Origin: Planctomycetota bacterium
Lineage (GTDB): Bacteria > Planctomycetota > UBA1135 > GCA-002686595
NCBI GenBank assembly: GCA_023150475.1
Contig: JAKLKU010000016.1
Span: forward strand, 1-64,000
Direction of reading: 5' to 3'
DNA: 64,000 nt
Shown: positions 16,074 to 24,630 of the stretch, piece after piece
Layout: each line of letters begins with the position of its first letter
How positions within the stretch are numbered: position 1 is the stretch's first letter
Position numbers and translations under genes: made by a program
Notes under the pieces: model-generated
What the model was told of the DNA's origin: nothing
The model's input: only the letters and a program-made list of their open reading frames with translations
Databases searched by the model: none

Positions 16074-18971
16074 GTGGACGAGCGCGACGTTCGACCGGGC
16101 TCGGAGCGCTATCGAGCGCTGCTCGAGTTCGGGCTGCAGCGCTGGGTGCAAGGCCGGGAGCCGCTGCGCGAATCGTTGTTGGCCCGCGCCGCCGGCGACG
16201 TCGAGCTCGTGGAGCGCGTGCTGTCGGACCTCACTGCGTATCACCGTGCCCGCTCGCGGCTCGGCGGCGATGCGGCGACGCCGCGGCTCGCGATCGGCGA
16301 GCGCGTCGGCGACTTCGAGATCGTCGGCTGGATCGCCGTCGGCGGCATGGGCGAGGTCTACCGAGCGCGCCAACTCTCGCTCGGCGGCCGACTCGTCGCG
16401 CTCAAGCTGCTGCGGGTCGACGCGCGCGATTCGAAGGCGTGGAAGCGCTTCGATCGGGAAGCGCGCATCCTCGCGAGCCTGCATCACCCGCATCTCGCAA
16501 CGGCGTACGGCGCGTTCGAATTCGATGGTTCGCGCTGTCTCGCGATGCAGCTCGTCGACGGACCGACGCTCGGGGAAGTGCGCGACGAACTCGCGGCTAC
16601 ACCGGAGCTCGTCCGGCGGCCCGCCGTACGCCGCCGGATCGTCGAGCGCATCGTCGAAGTCGCATCGGCGTTGGACGTCGTCCATCGTTCGGGGTTGGTC
16701 CATCGCGACGTGAAGCCGGAGAACATCGTGCTCGCCGGCGGCTGGACGAGCGACGACCCCGTGCCCGACGCGCCTGCGGTGCTCGTCGACTTCGGACTCG
16801 CGCGACCGATCTGCGAGACCGCCGAGAGCCGCACCGGCGGCACACCCGCGACGCCGAACTACGCGCCGCCCGAACAGTTGCTCGGCGATCCACTCGATGC
16901 GCGTGCCGACGTCTTCTCGTTGGGCGTCACTCTGCACGACTTGTTGAGCGCGAGACGGCCGAGCGAACGCGAGCGCGCCGCGCACGGGCTCGAAGCATTG
17001 CGGACGCTCGTCGACGACGTCGACCGCGATCTCGACGCAGTGCTCGCGCGCGCGACCGATCCCGACCCGAAGTGGCGGCACGCGGACGCCGGCGAGCTCG
17101 CCAGCGACTTGCGGGCCTGGTTGGCGGGCGCAGCGCCGCCTTCCTTGCGTTCCGGGCCATTCGGGCGGCTGGCGCGCTGGTGGCGCGCGTCGCCGCGTCG
17201 CGCCGCGCGTTGGGTGGCGGTCGGCGCGGCGTCGTTCGGCGTGCTCGCGATCGGCGTGCACTGGGGGCGCTCGCGCCAGCACGTCGTCCAGGCCGCGGAA
17301 GCGTTCGAACGAGGCGACTGGGCCGCGGCGGACGAGCTCGCGTCGAACCTTCCGCCTTGGACGTTGTCGCTTTCGTCGCGCGACGACGCGTTCGCGAGGT
17401 TCGCGCGGCGTGCGGCAGCGCGTGCACCGTCCGACCCGTTGATCGCCGTTCTCGACGAGCTGCGGGCCGGACGACGTTGGGCCGCGCTGCGAGTGGCGGC
17501 GACACGGCTCGCGGAGCACGGTGTGGCGTCCGACGCCGAGCTGCTCGACGTGCTCGACGCGGCGTTGCGGTGCGCGGCCGACGACGAGCGACGCGTCGAA
17601 GCGGCCACGACGCTCGCGCGGCTCTTCTACGAACGTCCGGTGAGCTGCGACGACGACGCCAGCGCAGTCGCGCGGATCCTCCCGACGCTGCGGTCGCGCT
17701 GTTCCGAGCCGACGGCGTCGGAACGTGAGCGACTCTGGTGCCTGAGCGCGGTTTCCGGCGTCGCGCGGCCGGGCGACGTGCCGTGGTTGCTCGACATCGG
17801 GCTCGCCGCCGGCGACGGCACGGAGCGACGGCGCTTGGCGCTGCTCGCCGTCGAGCGCGTGTTGCGTCGGGCGCTCGCTTCGGAACGCGAACACGAAGTC
17901 GACCTGGCGAGCATCCTCGAGCGCCTGCGCAAGGAGTTCCTCGAAGTGAGCGCGGCGCTCGCCTGCGGCGATCCGCGCGCGTCGAGCAGCAGCCGTCCCT
18001 GCGACGAACTCGCGCGGACGCTCGCGTTCGTCGCGCGGGCTCGCGGCGAGGCCGAGCAGCTGCGCGCGTGGCTCTCCGACGTCGGTTGGTGGGACTCCGC
18101 GGAGTTCCAGTACCACGCGCACGAACTACGCCCGCTGCGCGCGGCGCTGCACGACACGGCGGTCCTGCCCGAGCTCGTCGACCCTTCCGTGTGGTCGCCG
18201 CTGCACGCGCATCTCGAGTGTTGGGCGGCGTGCCTCGGGACCTGGGGCGACGACGAGCTCACGCACGCGGTCAGGGAGCTCGTCGAAGTGGATGCACGCG
18301 AGCTCTTCGACTCGCACGCCGCGGCAGCGGCGGCGCTGCGCCGCGGACGCGATCCGGCGGCCGACCTCGATCCGGACACGTTGCTCGTCGCGGCGCGCCC
18401 ACCCGCGGAGGCGGAGTGGGCCGTGATCGAGAGCGTTCGCTCGAAGGCGACTGCGCCGCCCGCCGTCCCGGCGAGCGTCGACGATCCGGACGCCGAGTTC
18501 ATCGCGGGGTGGAACTTCCACGACGAACTACGCAGCGAACTCGCCGCTGGAGCGACTGGTGTGCGCGGCCGGCGCGTCGGTGTCGCCGCGGACACCTCGC
18601 ATGCGTCCTTCCTCAGGTTCGGCGACTTCGGCGGGTCGGAAGTCCATCTCGAGTTCGATGCTCGCGCGCTCGCTCGACCGTTCGATCTCGTGCTCGTGCT
18701 CCGCCACCAGATCGGCGTGCGTCCGTACTACCCGTACGGCGGACGTGTCGTGCTCGACGCGCGCATCGACGAGAACTCGATCGCCGGCGAGCTCGAAGTC
18801 TCCGCCGCGAGCTACACCGAGATCGCCCACGTGATCGGCTGGGACCGACTCGTCGTCGACGGTCGCCACGGGACGATCGTGAGCCACCGCCTCGCGATCC
18901 GACTCCACGAGAAGTCGACGACGACCTATCGATTGCAGGAAGTGGAACTGTGGCAACGCACGCGGCCGTGA
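16074..18971 (+). CDS. Transmembrane Ser/Thr protein kinase with a large extracytoplasmic region
   Basis: 965 residues from a GTG with GGAG (16061-16064) inside the end of the sigma factor gene. The kinase domain (about 80-350) is complete: glycine loop IAVGGMGEVYRA near 87-98, ATP lysine K111, catalytic H210-R211-D212 with N217, D239-F240-G241, and APPE near 264-267. One membrane helix lies at about 380-396. The remaining 560 residues are alpha-helical, leucine/alanine-rich and repeat-like (possibly TPR or HEAT type), and end in a beta-rich segment of about 140 residues. Together with the adjacent sigma factor it forms a likely signalling pair; phosphorylation of the sigma factor is inference. 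Confidence 0.9.
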   Translation: MDERDVRPGSERYRALLEFGLQRWVQGREPLRESLLARAAGDVELVERVLSDLTAYHRARSRLGGDAATPRLAIGERVGDFEIVGWIAVGGMGEVYRARQLSLGGRLVALKLLRVDARDSKAWKRFDREARILASLHHPHLATAYGAFEFDGSRCLAMQLVDGPTLGEVRDELAATPELVRRPAVRRRIVERIVEVASALDVVHRSGLVHRDVKPENIVLAGGWTSDDPVPDAPAVLVDFGLARPICETAESRTGGTPATPNYAPPEQLLGDPLDARADVFSLGVTLHDLLSARRPSERERAAHGLEALRTLVDDVDRDLDAVLARATDPDPKWRHADAGELASDLRAWLAGAAPPSLRSGPFGRLARWWRASPRRAARWVAVGAASFGVLAIGVHWGRSRQHVVQAAEAFERGDWAAADELASNLPPWTLSLSSRDDAFARFARRAAARAPSDPLIAVLDELRAGRRWAALRVAATRLAEHGVASDAELLDVLDAALRCAADDERRVEAATTLARLFYERPVSCDDDASAVARILPTLRSRCSEPTASERERLWCLSAVSGVARPGDVPWLLDIGLAAGDGTERRRLALLAVERVLRRALASEREHEVDLASILERLRKEFLEVSAALACGDPRASSSSRPCDELARTLAFVARARGEAEQLRAWLSDVGWWDSAEFQYHAHELRPLRAALHDTAVLPELVDPSVWSPLHAHLECWAACLGTWGDDELTHAVRELVEVDARELFDSHAAAAAALRRGRDPAADLDPDTLLVAARPPAEAEWAVIESVRSKATAPPAVPASVDDPDAEFIAGWNFHDELRSELAAGATGVRGRRVGVAADTSHASFLRFGDFGGSEVHLEFDARALARPFDLVLVLRHQIGVRPYYPYGGRVVLDARIDENSIAGELEVSAASYTEIAHVIGWDRLVVDGRHGTIVSHRLAIRLHEKSTTTYRLQEVELWQRTRP

Positions 18972-19026
18972 GCCTGGATCGGCGGCGATCCGCGTCGCGT
19001 GTCCGGCCGCACGCGACGCAACCGCG

Positions 19027-20493
19027 CTAGCCGTCGGCGCGGCGCCAGCGGCGATCCGTCGCGAGCTCGAGCGCGAGCAGCGCCGCGCAGATCACTGCGG
19101 CGAGCCACGCACGATCGACCAAGCGCCACGCGAGCACGGCGAGGATCGTGAGCACGACGCCGGAGCCGATCAAGACGTTGCCCCAGTTGAGTTTCGCCTC
19201 GACCGTTTCCGGCGGATTCGACAGTGGCAAGTCGTGCACGCAGAAGTCCCAAGTCGCGCGCATCACGGCGACGGCGAGCAGGAAAGCGACCGGGACGAGC
19301 AATGCGGCGGACGAAAGCGTGCCGTGGACGATCGTCAGCACCGCGAGCAGCGCGTAGAGCGGCACGACGAAGCGTGCCACCAACGCCTTGAACGCGCCGT
19401 TCTGCAGCGCGGCGCGTGGCGTGGGCGCCGTGTCGAGGATCCAGCGCGCGCGATGCGAACGGGAGACGACGACGTGCGCGAGCAGCACCGGCAGGTACGT
19501 CGCGCTGGTGAAGAGCAGGAGCGCGGCGAGTCCTTCTTTCGCCGGGCCTTCTTCGCCGCGCGCGCCGAGTGCGAGGAACGCGAGCGGCACGCCGATCAGC
19601 GGGTAACTGCGCATGACGACTTCGCGTTCGCGCGCCAACGCTTCGAACACGAGCTCGAACGTCGCGCGCTCGTCGCGGCGGACCCAGGAGCGCAGCGCGA
19701 GCACGCGCAGCGGCGTGAGGACGATGCTGCTCCACGAGCGGCTGCGGCGCGGTGCATCCGCGCCGACCGACGGCAGGACGAGCAACGAGCCGAGCGCCAG
19801 CGCGCCGAACAGCCAACCGACGAGCGGCCACGGCAACTCGTCTTCGGCTCGCGCGTGCACTTCGAACGGCGCAGCGAAGAGCGCCGGGGGGAAGGCCCGC
19901 ACGAGCGGCGACGTGGGCGCCGTCAGCTCGCCGAACTCGGTCACGAAGCGCACGCCGACCACGGCGCCGACGATCACCGACCCGAAGAGCAAGGTCTGCA
20001 AGACGACGAGCAACGTCGTTGCGCGCGAGGCGAACAGACTCTGGAGCCACACCAGCGCCGCGGCGACGGTCGCTGCGAGCAGCAGGCCTTGCGCGACGAG
20101 CTCGAGTCGATCGAGCGGTGTGAACGTGCTCGGCGCGAAGAGCGCGGCGATCACGAGCGAGCTCGCGGACTGCGTCAGCGTCGCGATCAAGACGTGCAGG
20201 GCACGCGCCAAGCGCTGCTCGAGGTCCGAGATCGGCAACGCACGCACCCACGAGTCGGCTTCGTCGTGCACGAGCAACGCGCCGAACTCGCCGAGCAACG
20301 GCAACGCGACGAGCCCCGACGAGATCGTCAGGGCGAACGCGGCGTACGTGTAAGGCGACAACGCGTCACGCACCACGCCGCACAAGAACGCCGCGACCGA
20401 GGCGTGCAGGAAGAGCGTCGCGATCGGCACGGTCTCCGCGGCGCCGCGGGCGGCGAGACGAGCTCGCAGCAGGATCACGACGCGGTTCCACAT
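19027..20493 (-). CDS. Multi-pass membrane protein, probable ABC-2-type exporter permease
   Basis: 488 residues from the ATG at 20493. I count about ten to twelve hydrophobic segments spread over the whole length, separated by a polar stretch around residues 270-300 (SWVRRDERATFE). The arrangement resembles large ABC-2 or ABC exporter permeases, but no signature motif proves it. A matching ATPase gene lies at 22295-23059 on the same strand, separated by three genes on the other strand. A TACTGT element lies 15 nt upstream of the start and overlaps the -10 of the divergent hydrolase gene. Confidence 0.6.
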   Translation of the reverse strand: MWNRVVILLRARLAARGAAETVPIATLFLHASVAAFLCGVVRDALSPYTYAAFALTISSGLVALPLLGEFGALLVHDEADSWVRALPISDLEQRLARALHVLIATLTQSASSLVIAALFAPSTFTPLDRLELVAQGLLLAATVAAALVWLQSLFASRATTLLVVLQTLLFGSVIVGAVVGVRFVTEFGELTAPTSPLVRAFPPALFAAPFEVHARAEDELPWPLVGWLFGALALGSLLVLPSVGADAPRRSRSWSSIVLTPLRVLALRSWVRRDERATFELVFEALAREREVVMRSYPLIGVPLAFLALGARGEEGPAKEGLAALLLFTSATYLPVLLAHVVVSRSHRARWILDTAPTPRAALQNGAFKALVARFVVPLYALLAVLTIVHGTLSSAALLVPVAFLLAVAVMRATWDFCVHDLPLSNPPETVEAKLNWGNVLIGSGVVLTILAVLAWRLVDRAWLAAVICAALLALELATDRRWRRADG

Positions 20494-20507
20494 CGAGAGG
20501 CGCGCGC

Positions 20508-20514
20508 TACAGTA
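20508..20514. promoter_or_regulatory. Overlapping divergent -10 elements
   Basis: TACAGT at 20508-20513 reads rightward, 10 nt from the hydrolase ATG. TACTGT at 20514-20509 reads leftward, 15 nt from the permease ATG. The same shared-core layout occurs at 3705-3711. Confidence 0.4.
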
Positions 20515-20523
20515 CGCCGCTCG

Positions 20524-21171
20524 ATGCAGCTTTTCATCCCGGGCCCGGCCGGTCGGCTCGAAGCGATCTTGTGGCCGCCGAAAGGTGCGCATGGCGAGGA
20601 CCTGCCGTTGCGCGCGGCCGCGGTCGTGTGCCACCCGCATCCGCTCGGCGGCGGCACGCTGCACAACAACGTGGTGTTTCGCACCGCGCGCGGTCTGCAA
20701 CGCGCCGGACTCGCCGTGCTGCGATTCAACTTCCGTGGCGTCGAGCGCAGCGAAGGCGTCCACGACGGCAACGGCGCCGAAGAGGAGGACGCGCGCGCCT
20801 GCTTGGACTGGCTCGCGGCTCACCATCCTGGCGTCGAGCTCTGGGGCGCCGGGTTCTCGTTCGGCGCGCGGACGATGATGGGACTCGCGCCGCGAGAGCC
20901 GCGGCTCGCGCGCCTCGTGCTCGTCGCGCTGCCGGTCGAACACTTCGACTGCGCGAAGCTCGTCGACGTCCCGCAGCCGACGCACCTGGTGCTCGCCGAG
21001 AACGACGAATTCGGCTCGTATGCCGAGTTCCGCGCTCAGTTCCCCGAACTGCCCGCTCACATCGACGCCGAAGTCGTCGAAGGTGTCGATCACTTCTTCC
21101 GCGGCAAGACGCCGGAGCTCGAAGCTCGTGTGCGCCACCATGCCGAACAGATCCTGGAGTCGCGCCGATGA
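20524..21171 (+). CDS. Alpha/beta hydrolase
   Basis: 215 residues. The N-terminus resembles the YcjX/COG2945-like small hydrolases: CHPHPLGGGTLHNNVV, then RFNFRGVERSEG. The nucleophile elbow GAGFSFGA carries the likely catalytic Ser; an Asp in LAENDEFG and a His in VDHFFRG complete a plausible triad. It is cytoplasmic, with no signal peptide. It is the first gene of a three-gene operon: the stop overlaps the thioesterase start (ATGA). The substrate is unknown; partnering with a thioesterase suggests ester or thioester chemistry, which is inference. Confidence 0.85.
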   Translation: MQLFIPGPAGRLEAILWPPKGAHGEDLPLRAAAVVCHPHPLGGGTLHNNVVFRTARGLQRAGLAVLRFNFRGVERSEGVHDGNGAEEEDARACLDWLAAHHPGVELWGAGFSFGARTMMGLAPREPRLARLVLVALPVEHFDCAKLVDVPQPTHLVLAENDEFGSYAEFRAQFPELPAHIDAEVVEGVDHFFRGKTPELEARVRHHAEQILESRR

Positions 21172-21566
21172 CCGAAGTCCACGAGCACTACCCGCACGAC
21201 CGTCAACCCGCGATTCGCGTCGTGATGATGCCGCGCGACACCAACGCGCTCGGCACGATCTTCGGCGGCGTGATCCTGTCGCACATCGACTTGGCCGCTG
21301 CGATCGAAGCCCATCGTTATCACCCGGGCCGCGTCGTCACCGTCGCGATGAACCAAGTCGAGTTCAAGCAGCCCGTGCTGGTCGGCGACTTGGTGAGCTT
21401 CTTCACCGACACGGTCAAGATCGGCAAGACGTCGATCACGGCGAAGGTCGAAGTGTGGTCGCAACGCCGCTTCGGCTCGCACGAGTTCGTGTACGTCACC
21501 GAAGCACTGGTGACGATGGTCGCAGTCGACGATCAGTTCCACAAAGTCCCGATCGCGCCGCGATGA
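21168..21566 (+). CDS. Acyl-CoA thioesterase (hotdog fold, YciA-like)
   Basis: 132 residues, full length for this family. The conserved N-terminal block is RVVMMPRDTNALGTIFGGVILSHIDLA, in which the Asn/Thr-Gly-Gly and following Asp are the family's active-site region. It continues with VEFKQPVLVGDLVSF and KVEVWSQRR, as in YciA/acyl-CoA hydrolases. It hydrolyses acyl-CoA to free acid and CoA in the cytoplasm. The start overlaps the hydrolase stop and the end overlaps the methyltransferase start, both as ATGA, so all three are made together. Confidence 0.9.
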   Translation: MTEVHEHYPHDRQPAIRVVMMPRDTNALGTIFGGVILSHIDLAAAIEAHRYHPGRVVTVAMNQVEFKQPVLVGDLVSFFTDTVKIGKTSITAKVEVWSQRRFGSHEFVYVTEALVTMVAVDDQFHKVPIAPR

Positions 21567-22288
21567 GCTCCGCAAAGGAGCACTACGAGCGGTTGCTCGC
21601 GCCGCTGTACGCCTGGATGCTCGGCGGCAGCGCTGCGGCGCTCGAGCGCCAGCGTGAGTTCGTGCGCGCGCAGGGTCTCGGCGGCGGCGGGCGCGCGCTC
21701 GATCTCGGCGCGGGTTTCGGTGCGACGGCGTTGGCGCTCGCCGAGAGCGGTCTTTGCGTCACTGCCGTCGATGCGAGCGACGAGTTGTGCGCCGAGCTCG
21801 AACGCTCGCGTGGAGCTTCTTCGATCCGCGTCGTGCGTGCCGACCTCGTCGAGTTCGCGGCGAACGACGTCGAACGCTACGAGCTCGTGCTCTGTGTCGG
21901 CGACACGTTGACCCACCTCGAGAGCTTCGAGCGCGTGTTGGCCCTGGCCGACGCGCTCGCCGAACGCGTGGCGGTCGGCGGTCGGCTCGTGCTCGGCTTC
22001 CGCGACCTCGCCGGGCCAGCGCCCGAAGGCGCGGCGCGCTTCTTCCACGTGCGTTCGGACGACACGCGGACGTTGACGTGCTTCCTCGACTACCGCGACG
22101 AGCACGTGCTCGTGCACGACATCGTCCACGAGCGCGGCACGGAGGGTTGGACGATGCGCGTCGGCGTGTACCCGAAGCTCCGGCTCGCGACCGAGCGCGT
22201 GCTCGCGGAACTCGAACGCCGGCATTTCGAGCTCGAGCGCCGCAATGTCGCGCGCGGGATGACGACGCTCGTGCTGCGCCGCCGCTGA
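21563..22288 (+). CDS. Class I SAM-dependent methyltransferase
   Basis: 241 residues. SAM motif I is ALDLGAGFGATALALAE, motif II TAVDASDELC, and there is an acidic residue after RVVRADL. The last strands are in GGRLVLGFRDL and the C-terminal MTTLVLRRR. No substrate family is recognised. It begins at an ATGA overlap with the thioesterase and ends 6 bp from the converging ABC ATPase gene. It is one of four small methyltransferases in the window. Confidence 0.85.
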   Translation: MSSAKEHYERLLAPLYAWMLGGSAAALERQREFVRAQGLGGGGRALDLGAGFGATALALAESGLCVTAVDASDELCAELERSRGASSIRVVRADLVEFAANDVERYELVLCVGDTLTHLESFERVLALADALAERVAVGGRLVLGFRDLAGPAPEGAARFFHVRSDDTRTLTCFLDYRDEHVLVHDIVHERGTEGWTMRVGVYPKLRLATERVLAELERRHFELERRNVARGMTTLVLRRR

Positions 22289-22294
22289 ACGCGA

Positions 22295-23059
22295 TCAGCC
22301 GAGCGCGCGCCGGGCCGCCGCGGCCGGGTCTTCGGCGTGCGTCAACGCCCGGAAGACCTCTTCGAGCGTGCCTTCACCGCCGGCGCGAGCGCGTAGCTCG
22401 TCGAAACTGCCGAGCGCGACGAGTTCGCCTTTCGCGAGCACGGCGATGCGGTCGCACACCCGCTCGACCACGTCGAGCAGGTGCGAGGTGTAGAGCACCG
22501 CGCCGCCGCGCGCGGCCCATGCGCGGAGCAGCTCCTTGACCATCGCCGTCGTCGGCGCGTCGAGGCCTTCGAGCGGTTCGTCGAGCACGAGCAGCTTCGG
22601 TTTCGCGATCAGCGCGCACGCGAGGGCCGTCTTCTGGCGCATGCCGCGCGAGAACGCGCCGACCGGGTCGTCGCGGCGATCGGCGAGTTCGAACGCCGCG
22701 AGCAGCCGCTCGGTCTCGCGCTCGAGCGTCGGCTCGTCGAGGCCGAACAGCCGTGCGACGAGCGCGAGGTGCGCGCGCGGCGAGAGGTTCGCGTAGAGCG
22801 GCGCGCCGTCGGGCACGAAGGCGAGGTGCCGCCGCGCGGTGAGCGGGTCGTGCGCGACCTCGACGCCGGCGACGCGGACAGAACCCGAATCGGGCGCGTG
22901 CAGGCCGGCGAGACAGCGCAGCGCGGTCGTCTTGCCCGCGCCGTTCTGGCCGACCAGGCCGAGGACTTCGCCGGGGCGGACGTCGAGGGTGAGCCGGCGC
23001 AGCGCGACGCGTTCGCCGTACGACTTCGTGACGTCGACGAACTCGGCGACCGGTTGCAT
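22295..23059 (-). CDS. ABC transporter ATP-binding protein
   Basis: 254 residues. Walker A is GQNGAGKTT, the Q-loop region is ALRC...FVPDGAPLY, the signature is SRGMRQKTALA (the common LSGG changed to FSRGM, as often seen in ABC-2 exporters), and Walker B is LLVLDEPLEGLD with a switch His in TSHLLD. The ATG overlaps the stop of the radical SAM gene by one base (TGATG), so it is the second gene of that operon. The probable permease partner is at 19027-20493. The transported substrate is unknown. Confidence 0.92.
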   Translation of the reverse strand: MQPVAEFVDVTKSYGERVALRRLTLDVRPGEVLGLVGQNGAGKTTALRCLAGLHAPDSGSVRVAGVEVAHDPLTARRHLAFVPDGAPLYANLSPRAHLALVARLFGLDEPTLERETERLLAAFELADRRDDPVGAFSRGMRQKTALACALIAKPKLLVLDEPLEGLDAPTTAMVKELLRAWAARGGAVLYTSHLLDVVERVCDRIAVLAKGELVALGSFDELRARAGGEGTLEEVFRALTHAEDPAAAARRALG

Positions 23060-23838
23060 CAGGCCGGCTGGGTCTCCAGCGTGAAGACCGCCGTGGGGAT
23101 GCCGGATTCCTCGGACAGGCTCGTCGCGAGTTCCTCGAGCTTCGCGTTGGAGAGACCCTTCGACTTCGCGGCCTTCTTGCCGGCGGGCTCGCTCGACAGG
23201 ATCTGGATCTCCTTCGGGCGCAGTTCCTCGACCTTCTTCGCCCACGTCTTCACGTCGGCCTCCGCGGAGTTCTGCGGGCCGAAGCTCGCCTGGATCACCA
23301 GGCGGTCGAGCGCGGTCAGCGCCTCGCAGATCTGCTTGTACTCGTTCGCCTGGCGGCCGGTGATCGCCGTGAAGAGCTTCTGGGTGCCCCATTCGAAGCG
23401 CAGGATCGGCCGGTCGAACACGCGCAACGCCCGGCGGACTTCGTCGGAGCCGAGGCCGGTCGATTCGGAGAGGATCGAGAGGTCGGCCTTCGGGAACCAC
23501 TTGTTCCGGAGGTCCCGCAAGTTCTCGGCAATTTCCAAGAGATTGGGGTGCATGGTCGGATCTTGGTTGCCGACCACCGTCACGCTCTCGAGCTTCTCGC
23601 CGGCCTTCTGCATCTCGATGATCTTGCGCGCCGCGGAGGTGACGATCACGCCGGCGCTCGGGAGCTGGTTGGCGCGCGCGAGGATCGGCACGCTGTCCGC
23701 GGTGCCTTTCTGGCAGAAGACGCAGTTCGGCGGGCACTGCTCGCGGCTCGACGGCGTCGGATTGATGCCGAGACTGATGCCGAGGCGGCGACTCTTGACG
23801 GGCCCGAAGACGATTGCGTGGTACGCGGCGTTGGCCAT
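23059..23838 (-). CDS. Radical SAM protein (COG0731-like)
   Basis: 259 residues from the ATG at 23838. The N-terminus FGPVKSRRLGISLGINPTP followed by the cluster-binding motif CPPNCVFCQKG (Cys-x3-Cys-x2-Cys) is typical of the COG0731 type of Fe-S oxidoreductases, some of which act in tRNA wyosine-type chemistry. The TIM-barrel region continues with VTVVGNQDPTMHPNL and SILSESTGL. There is no extra Fe-S domain. The reaction is not predictable here. It is followed directly by the ABC ATPase gene, an unexpected partner. Confidence 0.85.
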   Translation of the reverse strand: MANAAYHAIVFGPVKSRRLGISLGINPTPSSREQCPPNCVFCQKGTADSVPILARANQLPSAGVIVTSAARKIIEMQKAGEKLESVTVVGNQDPTMHPNLLEIAENLRDLRNKWFPKADLSILSESTGLGSDEVRRALRVFDRPILRFEWGTQKLFTAITGRQANEYKQICEALTALDRLVIQASFGPQNSAEADVKTWAKKVEELRPKEIQILSSEPAGKKAAKSKGLSNAKLEELATSLSEESGIPTAVFTLETQPA

Positions 23839-24018
23839 AAATCGAGGAGCTCTAGGGGCCTGGAGCGCGCGCGCCGGGAAGCCTGCCGAGGTCGCGCATG
23901 GCGCGTGGAGTGCGCCCACTCTGGGAAACGACGGCCCGAATCCTAAACCCCGGCCGGCCAGATGCCTAGCGCGAGTTCGGGTCGGCGGCGGAGGCGCACG
24001 CTCGTCGCGGCTCGCTCG

Positions 24019-24588
24019 TCACGCCGGACGTGGTCCGTCCGCGCCAGCGCACGACGAGGCTCCCGAGGGCGATTCGCCGGCCGTGAGCGCCGTCGACGAC
24101 GGCGAGACGAGCGTTTCCACCCGGGTTGCCCCCGAGCGCGTGCGCCACACGAGCTCGAAGCCCAGGCCGAGCAGCGCGGTCGCGAGCCCGCATCGCAACG
24201 GGTGCTCGTCGACCACCCGCAGCCAGCGCAACGGCGTCGGTTCGTCGACCCGCACTTCGATGCCTCTCAGGGCCAAGTTGAGCAGCCCATGCAGGCAAGC
24301 TGAGCACACGAGCGCCGCGCGCCAATGCAGCGGACCCGCGCCGCCGAACGATGACCTGACTTCGGCCGGAGGCTCCGGCGACTCGGGCGGCGCCGCGAGC
24401 CCGTGAGGGCCCTGAAGTCCAGGGGAGTCCGAGGACCCAGGCGGTCCAGAGGGGCGACTGAGTTCCAGGGGTTCCGGGAGTTCGGGGGGTCCGGGGTGGT
24501 CGGGGGGTCCGGGCGCCGCGCCCGCGGGGCGTCGGCGGTCCGAGCAGACCCACGGCTTTCCGTCGGACGGGTTCGGTTCGAAGCGCAC
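24019..24588 (-). CDS. Hypothetical protein: Pro-rich N-terminus, short hydrophobic C-terminal region
   Basis: 189 residues from a GTG at 24588. I accept it as a gene because third codon positions are almost all G or C along its whole length. It starts FEPNPSDGKPWVCSD, then has a 60-residue Pro/Gly/Glu/Leu-rich low-complexity stretch, then WRAALVCSACLHGLLNLALRG, and later a second hydrophobic block (CGLATALLGLGFELVW). Two membrane-associated helices are possible. It follows the glycosyltransferase gene at a 42-bp distance. No family is recognised. Confidence 0.5.
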   Translation of the reverse strand: MRFEPNPSDGKPWVCSDRRRPAGAAPGPPDHPGPPELPEPLELSRPSGPPGSSDSPGLQGPHGLAAPPESPEPPAEVRSSFGGAGPLHWRAALVCSACLHGLLNLALRGIEVRVDEPTPLRWLRVVDEHPLRCGLATALLGLGFELVWRTRSGATRVETLVSPSSTALTAGESPSGASSCAGADGPRPA

Positions 24589-24630
24589 GCAGACAACGAC
24601 GTCCGATGCGCGGCCCGGTTGCGGGTCGAA

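Noticed and set aside
23839..23919. Upstream extension of the radical SAM gene to a start at 23919
   Set aside because: The extra 27 residues show no family similarity and the conserved N-terminus begins near the ATG at 23838.
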